From NCBI RefSeq assembly GCF_001420995.1, contig NZ_CP012184.1, forward strand, positions 3,022,501 through 3,086,500: a DNA stretch of 64,000 nt. Reading direction: 5' to 3'. Below, one piece after another: positions 26,195-33,638 of this stretch. The notes under the pieces were generated by a model. The model was not told the DNA's origin and ran no database searches. It was given only the letters and a program-made list of their open reading frames with translations. Made by a program: the position numbers and the translations under genes. Positions within the stretch are counted from its first letter, which is position 1. Each line of letters starts with the position of its first letter. Source of the DNA: Pseudonocardia sp. EC080619-01. Lineage in GTDB: Bacteria; Actinomycetota; Actinomycetes; Mycobacteriales; Pseudonocardiaceae.

Positions 26195-28783
26195 TCAGTT
26201 CCGGTCGGTCCGGGCGGTCCCGTTCCGCGGGGTCGGCTCGCCACCGCTCTCCCGGGCGGCGAGCTCCTCGTGGAGGCGTTGCAGCAGGTCCTGCTCGGTC
26301 GGGCTGAGCCGTTCCGCGAGGGCTCCGGCCGCGGCGGGATCCGGCGCGGGGCGCGGCTGCGGGCTCGGTCGCGGATCGTCGTCGGCGGGCGACCCGCCGG
26401 CCGAGCCGTCGGTGTCCTCGGTCAGGAGCAGGTGCCGGGGCCGGTGCGATCCGTCCGTACCGGTGGACGGCGGCACGGCGGGAGCCTGCACGATCGGCGT
26501 CCCGGGCGGCGGGGTCGGGGCGTCGATCTCGGCGCCCTCCGCGGCCGGGGCCGGACGCGGGTCGGAACCCGCGTCGGCGGGAGCCGTCTCCCCGACCCAG
26601 GCGCCGGAGGCCCAGTCCCGCATCCAGGCGTCCTCGTCGGCCGCGGGGACGTTCGCCGGCCGGCCGTTCGACCGGGGCCGCAGCGGCGCGACGGCGCCGT
26701 TCGACGGTGCCGGGCCTTGGGCCTGGCCCTGGCCCTGGGCCGCCCGGCCGATCGGTGGGGCCGGGGTGTGGACGGCGGGCGCCTGCACGGCCGGTTCCTG
26801 CACGGCCGGTTCCTGCACGGTCGGCGGGTGCGGGGCCGGAGCCTGCGGGACTCCCGCCTGGAGGGCCGGCTCCTGGACGGCCGGCTCCTGCTGGACCGGT
26901 GACGGCGGCGCGTCGGGCGACTGCGGAACGGGTGCCGGGGGGACCGGCGGCACGGGTGCCGGTGCGGGTGCCGGCGCCGGCCGGGCGGTCGGGCCGGCAT
27001 CCGCCGGGACGTCCGGGGTGGCGCCGTCCGGCGCGACCGTCCCGCCGGACGGGCCGGCGTCGGACCGGTCGCCGGTGCCGTCCGGTCCGGTGCCGGCCGG
27101 GCGTGCCGGGAGCGCCACGGGCGCACCGTTCACCCGGGATCCGTCCCGGTGTCCCGACGACTCCGGCTGCGGGGGTACGTCGTCCCGGTCGTCCGTGGTG
27201 GTCGCGGCCGCGAATGCGGTCACGGGACCGGTGGCAGGGGACCCGGAGACCGGCGTGGGCGTCCCGTCGTCGGGGACGTCGTCCGGTGCCGCGCGGTGTG
27301 CGGGTGGGTCCGCGGTGGTGTCCCCGGGCTCCGTGCCGTGGTCCGCACCGGACGGGGCGGCGGGCTCCTGGTGGTCGTCGGCGTCGACGTCGTCGGCGTC
27401 GAACCAGTCGCCGGACGTCGCCTCCCGCAGCGCGCGGATCGGCGGCGACGGCCGCGGTGCCGGGTGCAGCGGCTCGTCGGCCGCCGCGGGCTCGGGCAGC
27501 GGGGACGTGACCGGGCGGTGCTCCTCCGGGGGCGGAGGGGTGTGGCCGGTGTCGAAGGTGCCCGCGCCGGGTGGGGTCCCGGTGCCGGACGGGAGGTCGC
27601 CGGTGGTGTCGATCCGGCCGGCCGGGCCGGTGCGTCCGCCCGGGGCAGCGTCGTCGACCGGAAGGGCCGGGGTGTCGGCCCGGCCGCGGGGGAACCCACC
27701 CGTGCTCCGGCGGGGACCGGCACCGCCGTACCCGGAGCTCGCGTCGTGATCGGCATCGGCGAGGTCGTCGGTGAACTCGGCGGCATGCCTGCCGGCCAGG
27801 TCGTCGGCCAGATCGTCGGCGGGATGGTCGGCGGGATGGTCGGCCACGTCGTCGTCCGACCTGTCGTCGGCCGGGACGGCGGCGGGCGTGGCGAAGGGAC
27901 CGTCCTCGGCGTCCTCGACGGACCGGCCGGATCGTCGACGGACGAGCCCGTCCGTCATGGACGGAACCGGCGGAAGGGACGGAGTGGACGGAGCGACCGG
28001 TCCGGGGCGATCGGCCACGTCCTCGGACGCGGACGCGATCGCCGGGCCGGCCACCGACTCGGCCTCCGACCCGGCCTCCGACCCGGCCACCGGCTCGGCC
28101 ACCGACTCGGCCACCGGCTCGGCCACCGCCTCGGACGCCGGCTCGGCCGTCGCCACGGTGGCGGCGCCGGATCCACCGGCCACCACCGGAGCGGGCCCGT
28201 CCGGGACCGGACCCGGCCCGGCGTGCACCGGCACGGCCACCTCACGGGCGGCCCGGTGGTAGGGCGTGTCCGGGTCGCCGTCGCCGCGCACCTCGACCGA
28301 GGCCGCGATCCCGGCCCCGGCCAGCGCCGACTGTGCCCGGTAGGTCAGCACCTCGGCGGACCCGTCGCCGTGGGTGCGGCCCAGCAGCACGGGATGCGGG
28401 AGCGGCCCGGGCGCCGACCCGGCCGGGGTGACCCGCCACGCCAGCATCCAGCCGTCGTCGGGGGCGGTGACCCCCGCGAGGGCCCGGGCGATCTCGTCGG
28501 TGGGGCCGTCGCCGGTGAACCGGTGCGGGGTGTCCGCTCCCGGTCCGCCGCGGGGCAGGAACCGGTCGGCGTCCGGCTGGATGCGCCGGGTGCCGGCCTC
28601 GGCGACCAGCTCGCGGCGCACCGCGGACGGCAGCACCACCCGCCCGGCGACCAGCTCGGCCACCAGCAGTTCCAGCGCGTGGCCCTCCTCGCCGACGGTG
28701 ACGAGCTCCCGCCCGGTGGCCAGCAGGTCGTCGTCCACCCGGCCGGCCAGCTCGAGCAGCAGCCGGTACGTGGGGTCGGACAT
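26195..28783 (-). CDS. Unknown protein: conserved N-terminal domain plus ~650-residue low-complexity tail
   Basis: 862 residues. Residues 1-195 are globular and similar to the next gene upstream (28837-29403): both begin with an LLLxLAGRVxDxLL helix and end with a (T/S)PYHxAA helix. Residues 200-840 are Ala/Pro/Asp/Glu-rich, with tandem repeats such as VAEP/VAES (12-base units), ADHPADDLADDL and VQEPA (15-base units), and are surely disordered. A more conserved C-terminal helix (PTEQDLLQRLHEELAARESG) ends it. No signal peptide or membrane helix. ATG 28783 follows an AGGAGG SD. I do not recognise the family; an adaptor role is only a guess. Confidence 0.75.
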   Translation of the reverse strand: MSDPTYRLLLELAGRVDDDLLATGRELVTVGEEGHALELLVAELVAGRVVLPSAVRRELVAEAGTRRIQPDADRFLPRGGPGADTPHRFTGDGPTDEIARALAGVTAPDDGWMLAWRVTPAGSAPGPLPHPVLLGRTHGDGSAEVLTYRAQSALAGAGIAASVEVRGDGDPDTPYHRAAREVAVPVHAGPGPVPDGPAPVVAGGSGAATVATAEPASEAVAEPVAESVAEPVAGSEAGSEAESVAGPAIASASEDVADRPGPVAPSTPSLPPVPSMTDGLVRRRSGRSVEDAEDGPFATPAAVPADDRSDDDVADHPADHPADDLADDLAGRHAAEFTDDLADADHDASSGYGGAGPRRSTGGFPRGRADTPALPVDDAAPGGRTGPAGRIDTTGDLPSGTGTPPGAGTFDTGHTPPPPEEHRPVTSPLPEPAAADEPLHPAPRPSPPIRALREATSGDWFDADDVDADDHQEPAAPSGADHGTEPGDTTADPPAHRAAPDDVPDDGTPTPVSGSPATGPVTAFAAATTTDDRDDVPPQPESSGHRDGSRVNGAPVALPARPAGTGPDGTGDRSDAGPSGGTVAPDGATPDVPADAGPTARPAPAPAPAPVPPVPPAPVPQSPDAPPSPVQQEPAVQEPALQAGVPQAPAPHPPTVQEPAVQEPAVQAPAVHTPAPPIGRAAQGQGQAQGPAPSNGAVAPLRPRSNGRPANVPAADEDAWMRDWASGAWVGETAPADAGSDPRPAPAAEGAEIDAPTPPPGTPIVQAPAVPPSTGTDGSHRPRHLLLTEDTDGSAGGSPADDDPRPSPQPRPAPDPAAAGALAERLSPTEQDLLQRLHEELAARESGGEPTPRNGTARTDRN
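26782..26825. repeat. 15-bp tandem repeat in the low-complexity tail
   Basis: About three units of CCTGCACGGCCGGTT, coding on the minus strand for VQEPA-type pentapeptides. Related degenerate units continue to about 26900. Confidence 0.7.
28048..28147. repeat. 12-bp degenerate tandem repeat in the low-complexity tail
   Basis: About eight copies of a unit like CGGCCACCGACT / CGGCCTCCGACC, coding on the minus strand for the tetrapeptide-like VAEP, VAES, SEAG series. Likely length-variable between strains. Confidence 0.7.
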
Positions 28784-28836
28784 GGGGCCTCCTTCGCGGG
28801 CGGGCCGTGAGCGCGGACGGACCGCGGGCGGTCGGC

Positions 28837-29403
28837 TCAGCCGGTGGGCACCGGCGGCCGGTTCCACAGCGACGTGGCGGCCGCACACGCCGCCTCGTGG
28901 TACGGGCTCGGGGGCCGGTCGCCGGCCCACACATCGACCTTCGGGACGCGCTCGCCGTGCACCCGCAGCAGCCGCTGCAGACCGGCGGTCAGCAGGTGCG
29001 GCCGTTCCGCACCACGGACCAGGACGACCCGGGCGCCGTCGCCGCGGACGGCGAGCAGCAGCTCGCGGGCGTCGTCGCGGAGCACCGACAGGGCCGACCA
29101 TGCGGCCAGGTCCGGCTCACCCGGACCGAACGACGGCGGCACCGGCTCCGCCCCGGCCAGCACCGCACCGACCAGCCGGTGCGACGCCGAGCCGGACGGG
29201 ACGACCGCGGACAGCAGCTCGCGCTCGTCGTCGGTCAGGCCGATCCGGTGCCGCAGCAGGGTCCGCGGGAGGACGGCGCCGATCGCCTCGTCGTCGCCGG
29301 CGGCGACCCAGTCACGCAGCCGCCACAGCAGCTCGTCGGGCACCCGGCCGGCGAGCCGCAGGAGCAGCTCGTGCGCGGCCGGCGCGGCGGCGACGGTGGT
29401 CAT
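28837..29403 (-). CDS. Unknown protein, short paralogue of the N-terminal domain downstream
   Basis: 188 residues, soluble, helical N-terminal half (LLLRLAGRVPDELLWRLRDW) and an alpha/beta C-terminal half ending KVDVWAGDRPPSPYHEAACA. It aligns with residues 1-195 of the product of the next gene: the LAGRV helix, a LLRxxxxL/LPSAVRRELV segment, and the terminal PYHxAA helix correspond. No catalytic motif is recognised. It lies between that gene (53 bases) and RidA (4 bases), suggesting one transcript with RidA and DUF4177. The family seems to be lineage-specific, as the pair is absent from the matching M. tuberculosis block. Confidence 0.75.
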   Translation of the reverse strand: MTTVAAAPAAHELLLRLAGRVPDELLWRLRDWVAAGDDEAIGAVLPRTLLRHRIGLTDDERELLSAVVPSGSASHRLVGAVLAGAEPVPPSFGPGEPDLAAWSALSVLRDDARELLLAVRGDGARVVLVRGAERPHLLTAGLQRLLRVHGERVPKVDVWAGDRPPSPYHEAACAAATSLWNRPPVPTG

Positions 29404-29407
29404 GGCC

Positions 29408-29863
29408 TCAGCCGACCTCGACGACCAGTTCCACCTCGACCGGCACGTCCAGCGGCAGGACCGCCACGCCGACCGCGGACCGGGCGTGCGCGCCGGACTC
29501 GCCGAACACCTCGCCGAGCAGGTCGGAGGCGCCGTTGACCACACCGGGCTGCCCGGTGAAGGACGGGTCCGATGCGACGAAACCGACCACCTTCACGACG
29601 CCGGTGACGGAGTCCAGCCCGACCAGGGCGTCGACGGCGGCGAGCGCGTTCAGCGTGCAGATCCGGGCCAGGTCGTAGGCCTGCTCGGCCGACACCTCGG
29701 CGCCGACCTTGCCGGTCGCCGCGACCACGCCGTCCACGAACGGCACCTGGCCCGCGGTGAACACGAGGTTCCCGCTGCGCCGGGCCGGGATGTAGGCACC
29801 GGCCGGCGCCGCGACCGGGGGCAGGGCGTGCCCCAGGTCCTTCAGGCGGGCGAGTGCACTCAC
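29408..29863 (-). CDS. RidA/YjgF-family protein (YjgH-like subgroup)
   Basis: 151 residues. RidA enzymes hydrolyse reactive 2-aminoacrylate and other enamines/imines. The core (SGNLVFTAGQVPFVDGVV near 31-48; SAVGVAVLPLDVPVEVELVV at the end) is present. The canonical catalytic Arg of RidA (in the N-x-R segment near residue 105) is not obvious: the corresponding stretch reads ESGAHARSAVGVAVLP and offers an Arg one helix turn earlier, as in Rid2/Rid3-type proteins, so the activity may differ. GTG 29863 overlaps the DUF4177 stop. Equivalent to M. tuberculosis Rv3678c. Confidence 0.87.
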   Translation of the reverse strand: MSALARLKDLGHALPPVAAPAGAYIPARRSGNLVFTAGQVPFVDGVVAATGKVGAEVSAEQAYDLARICTLNALAAVDALVGLDSVTGVVKVVGFVASDPSFTGQPGVVNGASDLLGEVFGESGAHARSAVGVAVLPLDVPVEVELVVEVG

Positions 29864-30030
29864 TGCTGCACCGGCCGCTTGAAGAACGCGACGAGCTGCT
29901 CGGCGTTGGCGCCCGCCGTCACCGTGACCAGCTCCCAACCGTCCTGGCCGAAGTTGTCCAGGATCGCCTTGGTGTTGTGGATCAGCAGGGGGGCGGTCAG
30001 GTATTCCCACTTCACGACCGGGGAGCTCAT
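29860..30030 (-). CDS. DUF4177 small protein
   Basis: 56 residues: a KWEYLTAPLL strand, a helix (TKAILDNFGQDGWELV) and a second strand (AFFKRPV). This matches the small DUF4177 family and its position is that of M. tuberculosis Rv3678A. Function unknown. A TAGAGT box lies 6 bases before ATG 30030. It heads the group DUF4177-RidA-paralogue pair; the RidA start overlaps its stop (GTGA). Confidence 0.85.
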   Translation of the reverse strand: MSSPVVKWEYLTAPLLIHNTKAILDNFGQDGWELVTVTAGANAEQLVAFFKRPVQQ

Positions 30031-30036
30031 GCGCGG

Positions 30037-30042
30037 ACTCTA
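30037..30042 (-). promoter_or_regulatory. Predicted -10 box, DUF4177-ridA operon
   Basis: TAGAGT on the minus strand, 6 bases before ATG 30030. Confidence 0.5.
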
Positions 30043-30175
30043 ACCCGTCCGGACCGCGCCGGGCCGCCCCGGACGGCGGATGGCCGTCCCGCTGCGACGG
30101 ACGTCCGTGTGGCGGCCCAACGGGGCGCGCGTGTGGGGCCCGCCTCGCCACCGGGCCGCTCGCGCGCCCACTCCG

Positions 30176-30181
30176 TACGCT
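30176..30181 (+). promoter_or_regulatory. Predicted -10 box, ArsA-like ATPase operon
   Basis: TACGCT, 7 bases before GTG 30189. Confidence 0.45.
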
Positions 30182-30188
30182 TGATCGC

Positions 30189-31241
30189 GTGACGTCGACC
30201 GTCCACCCCGAATCCACGGCCCGTCCCGCGCCCTGGCCCGACGAGCTGTCGCACGCGCGGCTGCACGTCGTCTCCGGCAAGGGCGGCACCGGCAAGACCA
30301 CGGTGGCGGCTGCCCTGGCGCTCGCACTGGCCACCGGCGGGAAGCGGGTGCTGCTGGTCGAGGTCGAGGGCCGGCAGGGCATCGCCCAGGTCTTCGACAC
30401 CGCCCCGCTGCCGTACGAGGAACGCCGCATCGCGGTCGCCGCGGGCGGTGGCGAGGTGCGTGCGCTGGCCGTCGACACCGAGGCCGCGCTGCTCGAGTAC
30501 TTCGAGATGTTCTACCGGCTCGGGATGGCAGGCCGGACGCTGCGCCGGATGGGCGCCATCGAGTTCGCGACGACGCTGGCCCCCGGCCTGCGCGACGTCC
30601 TGCTCACCGGCAAGGCGAAGGAGTGCGTCACCCGCACCGAGGCCGACGGGCGGCCCGCCTACGACGCCGTCGTCCTCGACGCGCCGCCGACCGGTCGCCT
30701 GGTGACGTTCCTCGACGTCACCAAGGCGATGGCCGACCTCGCCAAGGTCGGCCCGATCCATGGTCAGGCCAAGGGCGTCGACCAGCTGATCCACTCCCCG
30801 CTCACCGCGGTGCACCTGGTCACGCTGCTGTCCGACCTGCCCGTCACCGAGACCCTCGACACCGTCGCCGAGCTGGACCGGGCCGGTATCCCGCTCGGCT
30901 CCGTCGTGGTGAACCGGATGCGGGAGCAGTGGCTGCCGGACCGGTCGGTCACCGCCGCCGCCGGGGGCCGGGTCGACGCCGGCCGGATCCGCAACGGCCT
31001 GCAGAGCGCCGGGATCGAGCTGGCGCCCGACGAGATCGACGGGCTGGTCGCCGAGACCGTCGAGCACGCCGTCGCCGTCGCGGGGGAGACCGCGGCACTG
31101 CGCCGGCTGGACACCGAACCCGACCCGCCGCTGCCCCGGCTGACGCTGCCCGCCCTGCTCGGCGGCGTCGACCTGGGGTCGCTCTACGAGCTGGCGGAGT
31201 CGATGACCGCACAGGGCGTGCACCTGGAGGCCCGGCGATGA
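30189..31241 (+). CDS. ArsA/Get3-like ATPase, first subunit
   Basis: 350 residues. Deviant Walker [10 protein letters not shown] at 30-38, including the signature Lys, then the switch I-like [10 protein letters not shown] and switch [13 protein letters not shown]. Orthologous by sequence and place to M. tuberculosis Rv3679, one of the two Get3 homologues (BagA/BagB). These form an ATP-hydrolysing complex related to the tail-anchored protein insertion factor; in bacteria the client is not known. The stop overlaps the ATG of the second subunit, ensuring balanced expression. Confidence 0.9.
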   Translation: MTSTVHPESTARPAPWPDELSHARLHVVSGKGGTGKTTVAAALALALATGGKRVLLVEVEGRQGIAQVFDTAPLPYEERRIAVAAGGGEVRALAVDTEAALLEYFEMFYRLGMAGRTLRRMGAIEFATTLAPGLRDVLLTGKAKECVTRTEADGRPAYDAVVLDAPPTGRLVTFLDVTKAMADLAKVGPIHGQAKGVDQLIHSPLTAVHLVTLLSDLPVTETLDTVAELDRAGIPLGSVVVNRMREQWLPDRSVTAAAGGRVDAGRIRNGLQSAGIELAPDEIDGLVAETVEHAVAVAGETAALRRLDTEPDPPLPRLTLPALLGGVDLGSLYELAESMTAQGVHLEARR

Positions 31242-32374
31242 GCGAGCTGGAGATCGACGCGCTGATCGACGACCCGGACACCCGTGTCGTCGTGTGCTGC
31301 GGGTCGGGCGGCGTGGGCAAGACGACGACGTCGGCGGCACTGGCGCTCCGCGCGGCCGAGCGGGGCCGTCAGGTCGTGGTCCTCACCATCGACCCCGCCC
31401 GCCGGCTGGCGCAGGCGCTCGGGCTCGACGAGCTCTCCAACGACCCGGCGCCCGTCCCGGTGGCGACCGGCGAGCTCGCGGCGATGATGCTGGACATGCG
31501 CCGCACCTTCGACGAGATGGTGCAGGGGCACGCGCCGCCCGAGAAGGCGCAGAAGATCATCGAGAACCCCTTCTACCAGGTCGTCTCCTCGTCGTTCTCC
31601 GGCACGCAGGAGTACATGGCGATGGAGAAGCTGGGTCAGCTCGTCGCCGCCGGGACGTGGGACCTGGTCGTCGTCGACACGCCGCCGTCGCGCTCGGCGC
31701 TCGACTTCCTCGACGCGCCGCAGCGCATGTCCCGGTTCCTGGACGGCCGGATGATCAAGCTGCTCGCGGCGCCTGCGAAGGCCGGCGGGCGGGGCCTGCG
31801 CCGGATCGTCGAGGCCGGGTTCGGGCTGTTCGCCAAGGCCGTCGGGACGATCATCGGCGGGCAGATGCTGCAGGACGCGTCGGCGTTCGTGCAGGCCTTC
31901 GACACCCTGTTCGGCGGGTTCGCCGAGCGGGCCGACAAGACCTACGCGCTGCTGCGCTCGCCGGGGACGGCGTTCCTCGTCGTCGCCGCGCCCGAGCCGG
32001 ACGCGCTGCGGGAGGCCGCCTACTTCACCGACCGGCTGTCGTCGGAGGGCATGCCGCTCGCCGGTCTGGTGCTGAACCGGACCCACCCGGTGCTCGCGCC
32101 GGTGTCGGCGGCGCGCTCCCGGGCCGCCGCCGAGCAGGTCGGCGGGCCCGGCTCGCAGATCGCGGCGGCCGTGCTGCGGCTGCACGCCGACCGGGCGGAC
32201 CTGCACGAGCGGGAGGAGCACCTGCTCACCCGGTTCTCGGCCGCGCACCCGTCGGTGCCGGTCGTGCGGGTGCCGTCGCTGGCCGGGGACATCGCCGACC
32301 TGGACGGGTTGCGGCGGGTCGGTGGCCTGCTGGCCGGGGAGGCCCCGGCGGGGACCGCCGCGACCGGGAGCTGA
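31238..32374 (+). CDS. ArsA/Get3-like ATPase, second subunit
   Basis: 378 residues. P-loop [10 protein letters not shown] (21-30) has Ser where the deviant Walker A signature Lys is expected, unlike its partner; the second Lys is intact. Switch II is [16 protein letters not shown]. The middle holds an amphipathic helical region ([20 protein letters not shown]) that in Get3 forms the client groove. Orthologue of M. tuberculosis Rv3680. Its TGA and the convergent methyltransferase stop are part of the palindrome TGACCCGGGTCA (32372-32383). Confidence 0.9.
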   Translation: MSELEIDALIDDPDTRVVVCCGSGGVGKTTTSAALALRAAERGRQVVVLTIDPARRLAQALGLDELSNDPAPVPVATGELAAMMLDMRRTFDEMVQGHAPPEKAQKIIENPFYQVVSSSFSGTQEYMAMEKLGQLVAAGTWDLVVVDTPPSRSALDFLDAPQRMSRFLDGRMIKLLAAPAKAGGRGLRRIVEAGFGLFAKAVGTIIGGQMLQDASAFVQAFDTLFGGFAERADKTYALLRSPGTAFLVVAAPEPDALREAAYFTDRLSSEGMPLAGLVLNRTHPVLAPVSAARSRAAAEQVGGPGSQIAAAVLRLHADRADLHEREEHLLTRFSAAHPSVPVVRVPSLAGDIADLDGLRRVGGLLAGEAPAGTAATGS

Positions 32375-32380
32375 CCCGGG

Positions 32381-33076
32381 TCAGGGCATCTCGAAGAAGA
32401 TCATCGGGTTCCGGGTCGTCCCCCGGGCCCCGGTGATCCCCACCTCCGCGCGCACCGCGTCGAGCTCCCGCAGGTTCTCCCGCGCCGCGGTCCGCGCGGC
32501 GGTGAACCAGCCGGTGTCGCGCTCGCGCAGCCAGTGCAGGACCTCGGCGCCCTCGGTGAAGGGACGGGCCCACCGCAGGTGGAAGACGTCGTGCACGCTC
32601 GCCGGGGTGCCCGGCGCGATCCGCGGGAACAGGTTCTCCAGGTACCAGCGGCCGAACCGGCGCCCGTGGTCGGCGTCGACGAACAGGTAGCCGGTGTCGT
32701 CCGGCAGCTCGCCGACGGTGTCCCGCAGGTCTCCCTGGTGGAACGTCCAGCGGTCGCCGGCCAGCGCGGGCGGCACGGTGCGGCGCACGTGGTCGACGAG
32801 GTCGAACGAGTGCAGGTGCCCGTGGTCGTTGTCCTGCAGCGCGGACAGGATCCAGGTGGTCGACCAGCCGAAGAACGTGCCGATCTCCACCACGTGCGAC
32901 GGCCGGTGGTGCCGCAGCAGCAGGTAGGTCAGCTCGGCCTCGACGTCGTCGAGCTGCGGGGTCACCGACGGCGATTCCGCGAGGAACGCCCGCTGCCGGG
33001 TGATCACGGCCGACAGGTCGCCGGCGTGGGCCCGGTACAGATCGGACAGGAACCCGAGCCGTTCGGTGGTCTGCAC
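32381..33076 (-). CDS. Class I SAM-dependent methyltransferase (O-methyltransferase-like)
   Basis: 231 residues. Motif I VVEIGTFFGWSTTWIL (near 63-78) binds S-adenosylmethionine; D in LHSFDLVD and the FVDADHGRR segment (near 131-139) match the O-methyltransferase or sugar-methylase families that place a metal or His near the substrate. Target unknown. Single gene with a TACGGT box 6 bases before GTG 33076. Not part of the matching M. tuberculosis block. Confidence 0.82.
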   Translation of the reverse strand: MQTTERLGFLSDLYRAHAGDLSAVITRQRAFLAESPSVTPQLDDVEAELTYLLLRHHRPSHVVEIGTFFGWSTTWILSALQDNDHGHLHSFDLVDHVRRTVPPALAGDRWTFHQGDLRDTVGELPDDTGYLFVDADHGRRFGRWYLENLFPRIAPGTPASVHDVFHLRWARPFTEGAEVLHWLRERDTGWFTAARTAARENLRELDAVRAEVGITGARGTTRNPMIFFEMP

Positions 33077-33082
33077 GGGACG

Positions 33083-33088
33083 ACCGTA
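33083..33088 (-). promoter_or_regulatory. Predicted -10 box, methyltransferase gene
   Basis: TACGGT on the minus strand, 6 bases before GTG 33076. Confidence 0.45.
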
Positions 33089-33100
33089 GCGAGCAGCCGA

Positions 33101-33475
33101 TCATGCCCCGCGTGTGCGTCCGGAGTAGTGGTCGCTGCGCGCCCGGCCGAGCAGCCCCGCCCAGTCGGCGACGTCCGGACGCCTGCGCAGTACCGCCCGC
33201 CGCTCCCGCTCGGTCATCCCGCCCCACACCCCGAACTCGACCTGCTGGTCGAGGGCGTGGGCCAGGCACTCGGTGCGGACCGGGCAGGAGTGACAGAACC
33301 CGCGGGCCTCGCGCTGGCGGGCGCCGGTGACGAAGAGGTCCTCGGCGTCCCCGGTCCGGCAGCGCGCGGCGACCCGCCAGTTCCAGACCGGACCGGCCGG
33401 GCGCCGTCCCGCGGGGCGCAGCCGGGGCCTGCCGGCGCGGCGGGCGTCGATCGGGGTGACGTTCTGCTCGGTCAT
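33101..33475 (-). CDS. whiB4: WhiB-family iron-sulfur regulator (WhiB4-like)
   Basis: 124 residues. Four cluster cysteines C39, C61, C64 and C70 (C-x21-C-x2-C-x5-C) bind a [4Fe-4S] cluster; the GVWGGM turn is at 82-87 and the basic DNA-binding segment (TERERRAVLRRR) follows. WhiB4 of M. tuberculosis is a redox sensor that represses antioxidant genes. The assignment rests on synteny (between the ArsA-like pair and ponA2) and the four-Cys pattern. ATG 33475 gives the normal length; the frame extends upstream as an antisense shadow. Confidence 0.9.
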   Translation of the reverse strand: MTEQNVTPIDARRAGRPRLRPAGRRPAGPVWNWRVAARCRTGDAEDLFVTGARQREARGFCHSCPVRTECLAHALDQQVEFGVWGGMTERERRAVLRRRPDVADWAGLLGRARSDHYSGRTRGA

Positions 33476-33624
33476 CGTCGGCACCTCGGCGGGTACGGGC
33501 GGGCGCCTGCGGGGCCCGCGGTGGACTCCCGTCGATTCTCGGAAACGGAGGGTGCACGGGGCAGCGCGCAAAACTACGCAACCCGGGGGACGCCGACCTG
33601 ACGGATTCCTGACCTCCGGCGTCG

Positions 33625-33630
33625 TAGGGT
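33625..33630 (+). promoter_or_regulatory. Predicted -10 box, ponA2
   Basis: TAGGGT, 8 bases before GTG 33639. Confidence 0.4.
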
Positions 33631-33638
33631 TGGTCCTC

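Noticed and set aside
28048..28147. CRISPR-like repeat array
   Set aside because: Twelve-base units without spacers, in frame with a coding tail; an ordinary minisatellite.
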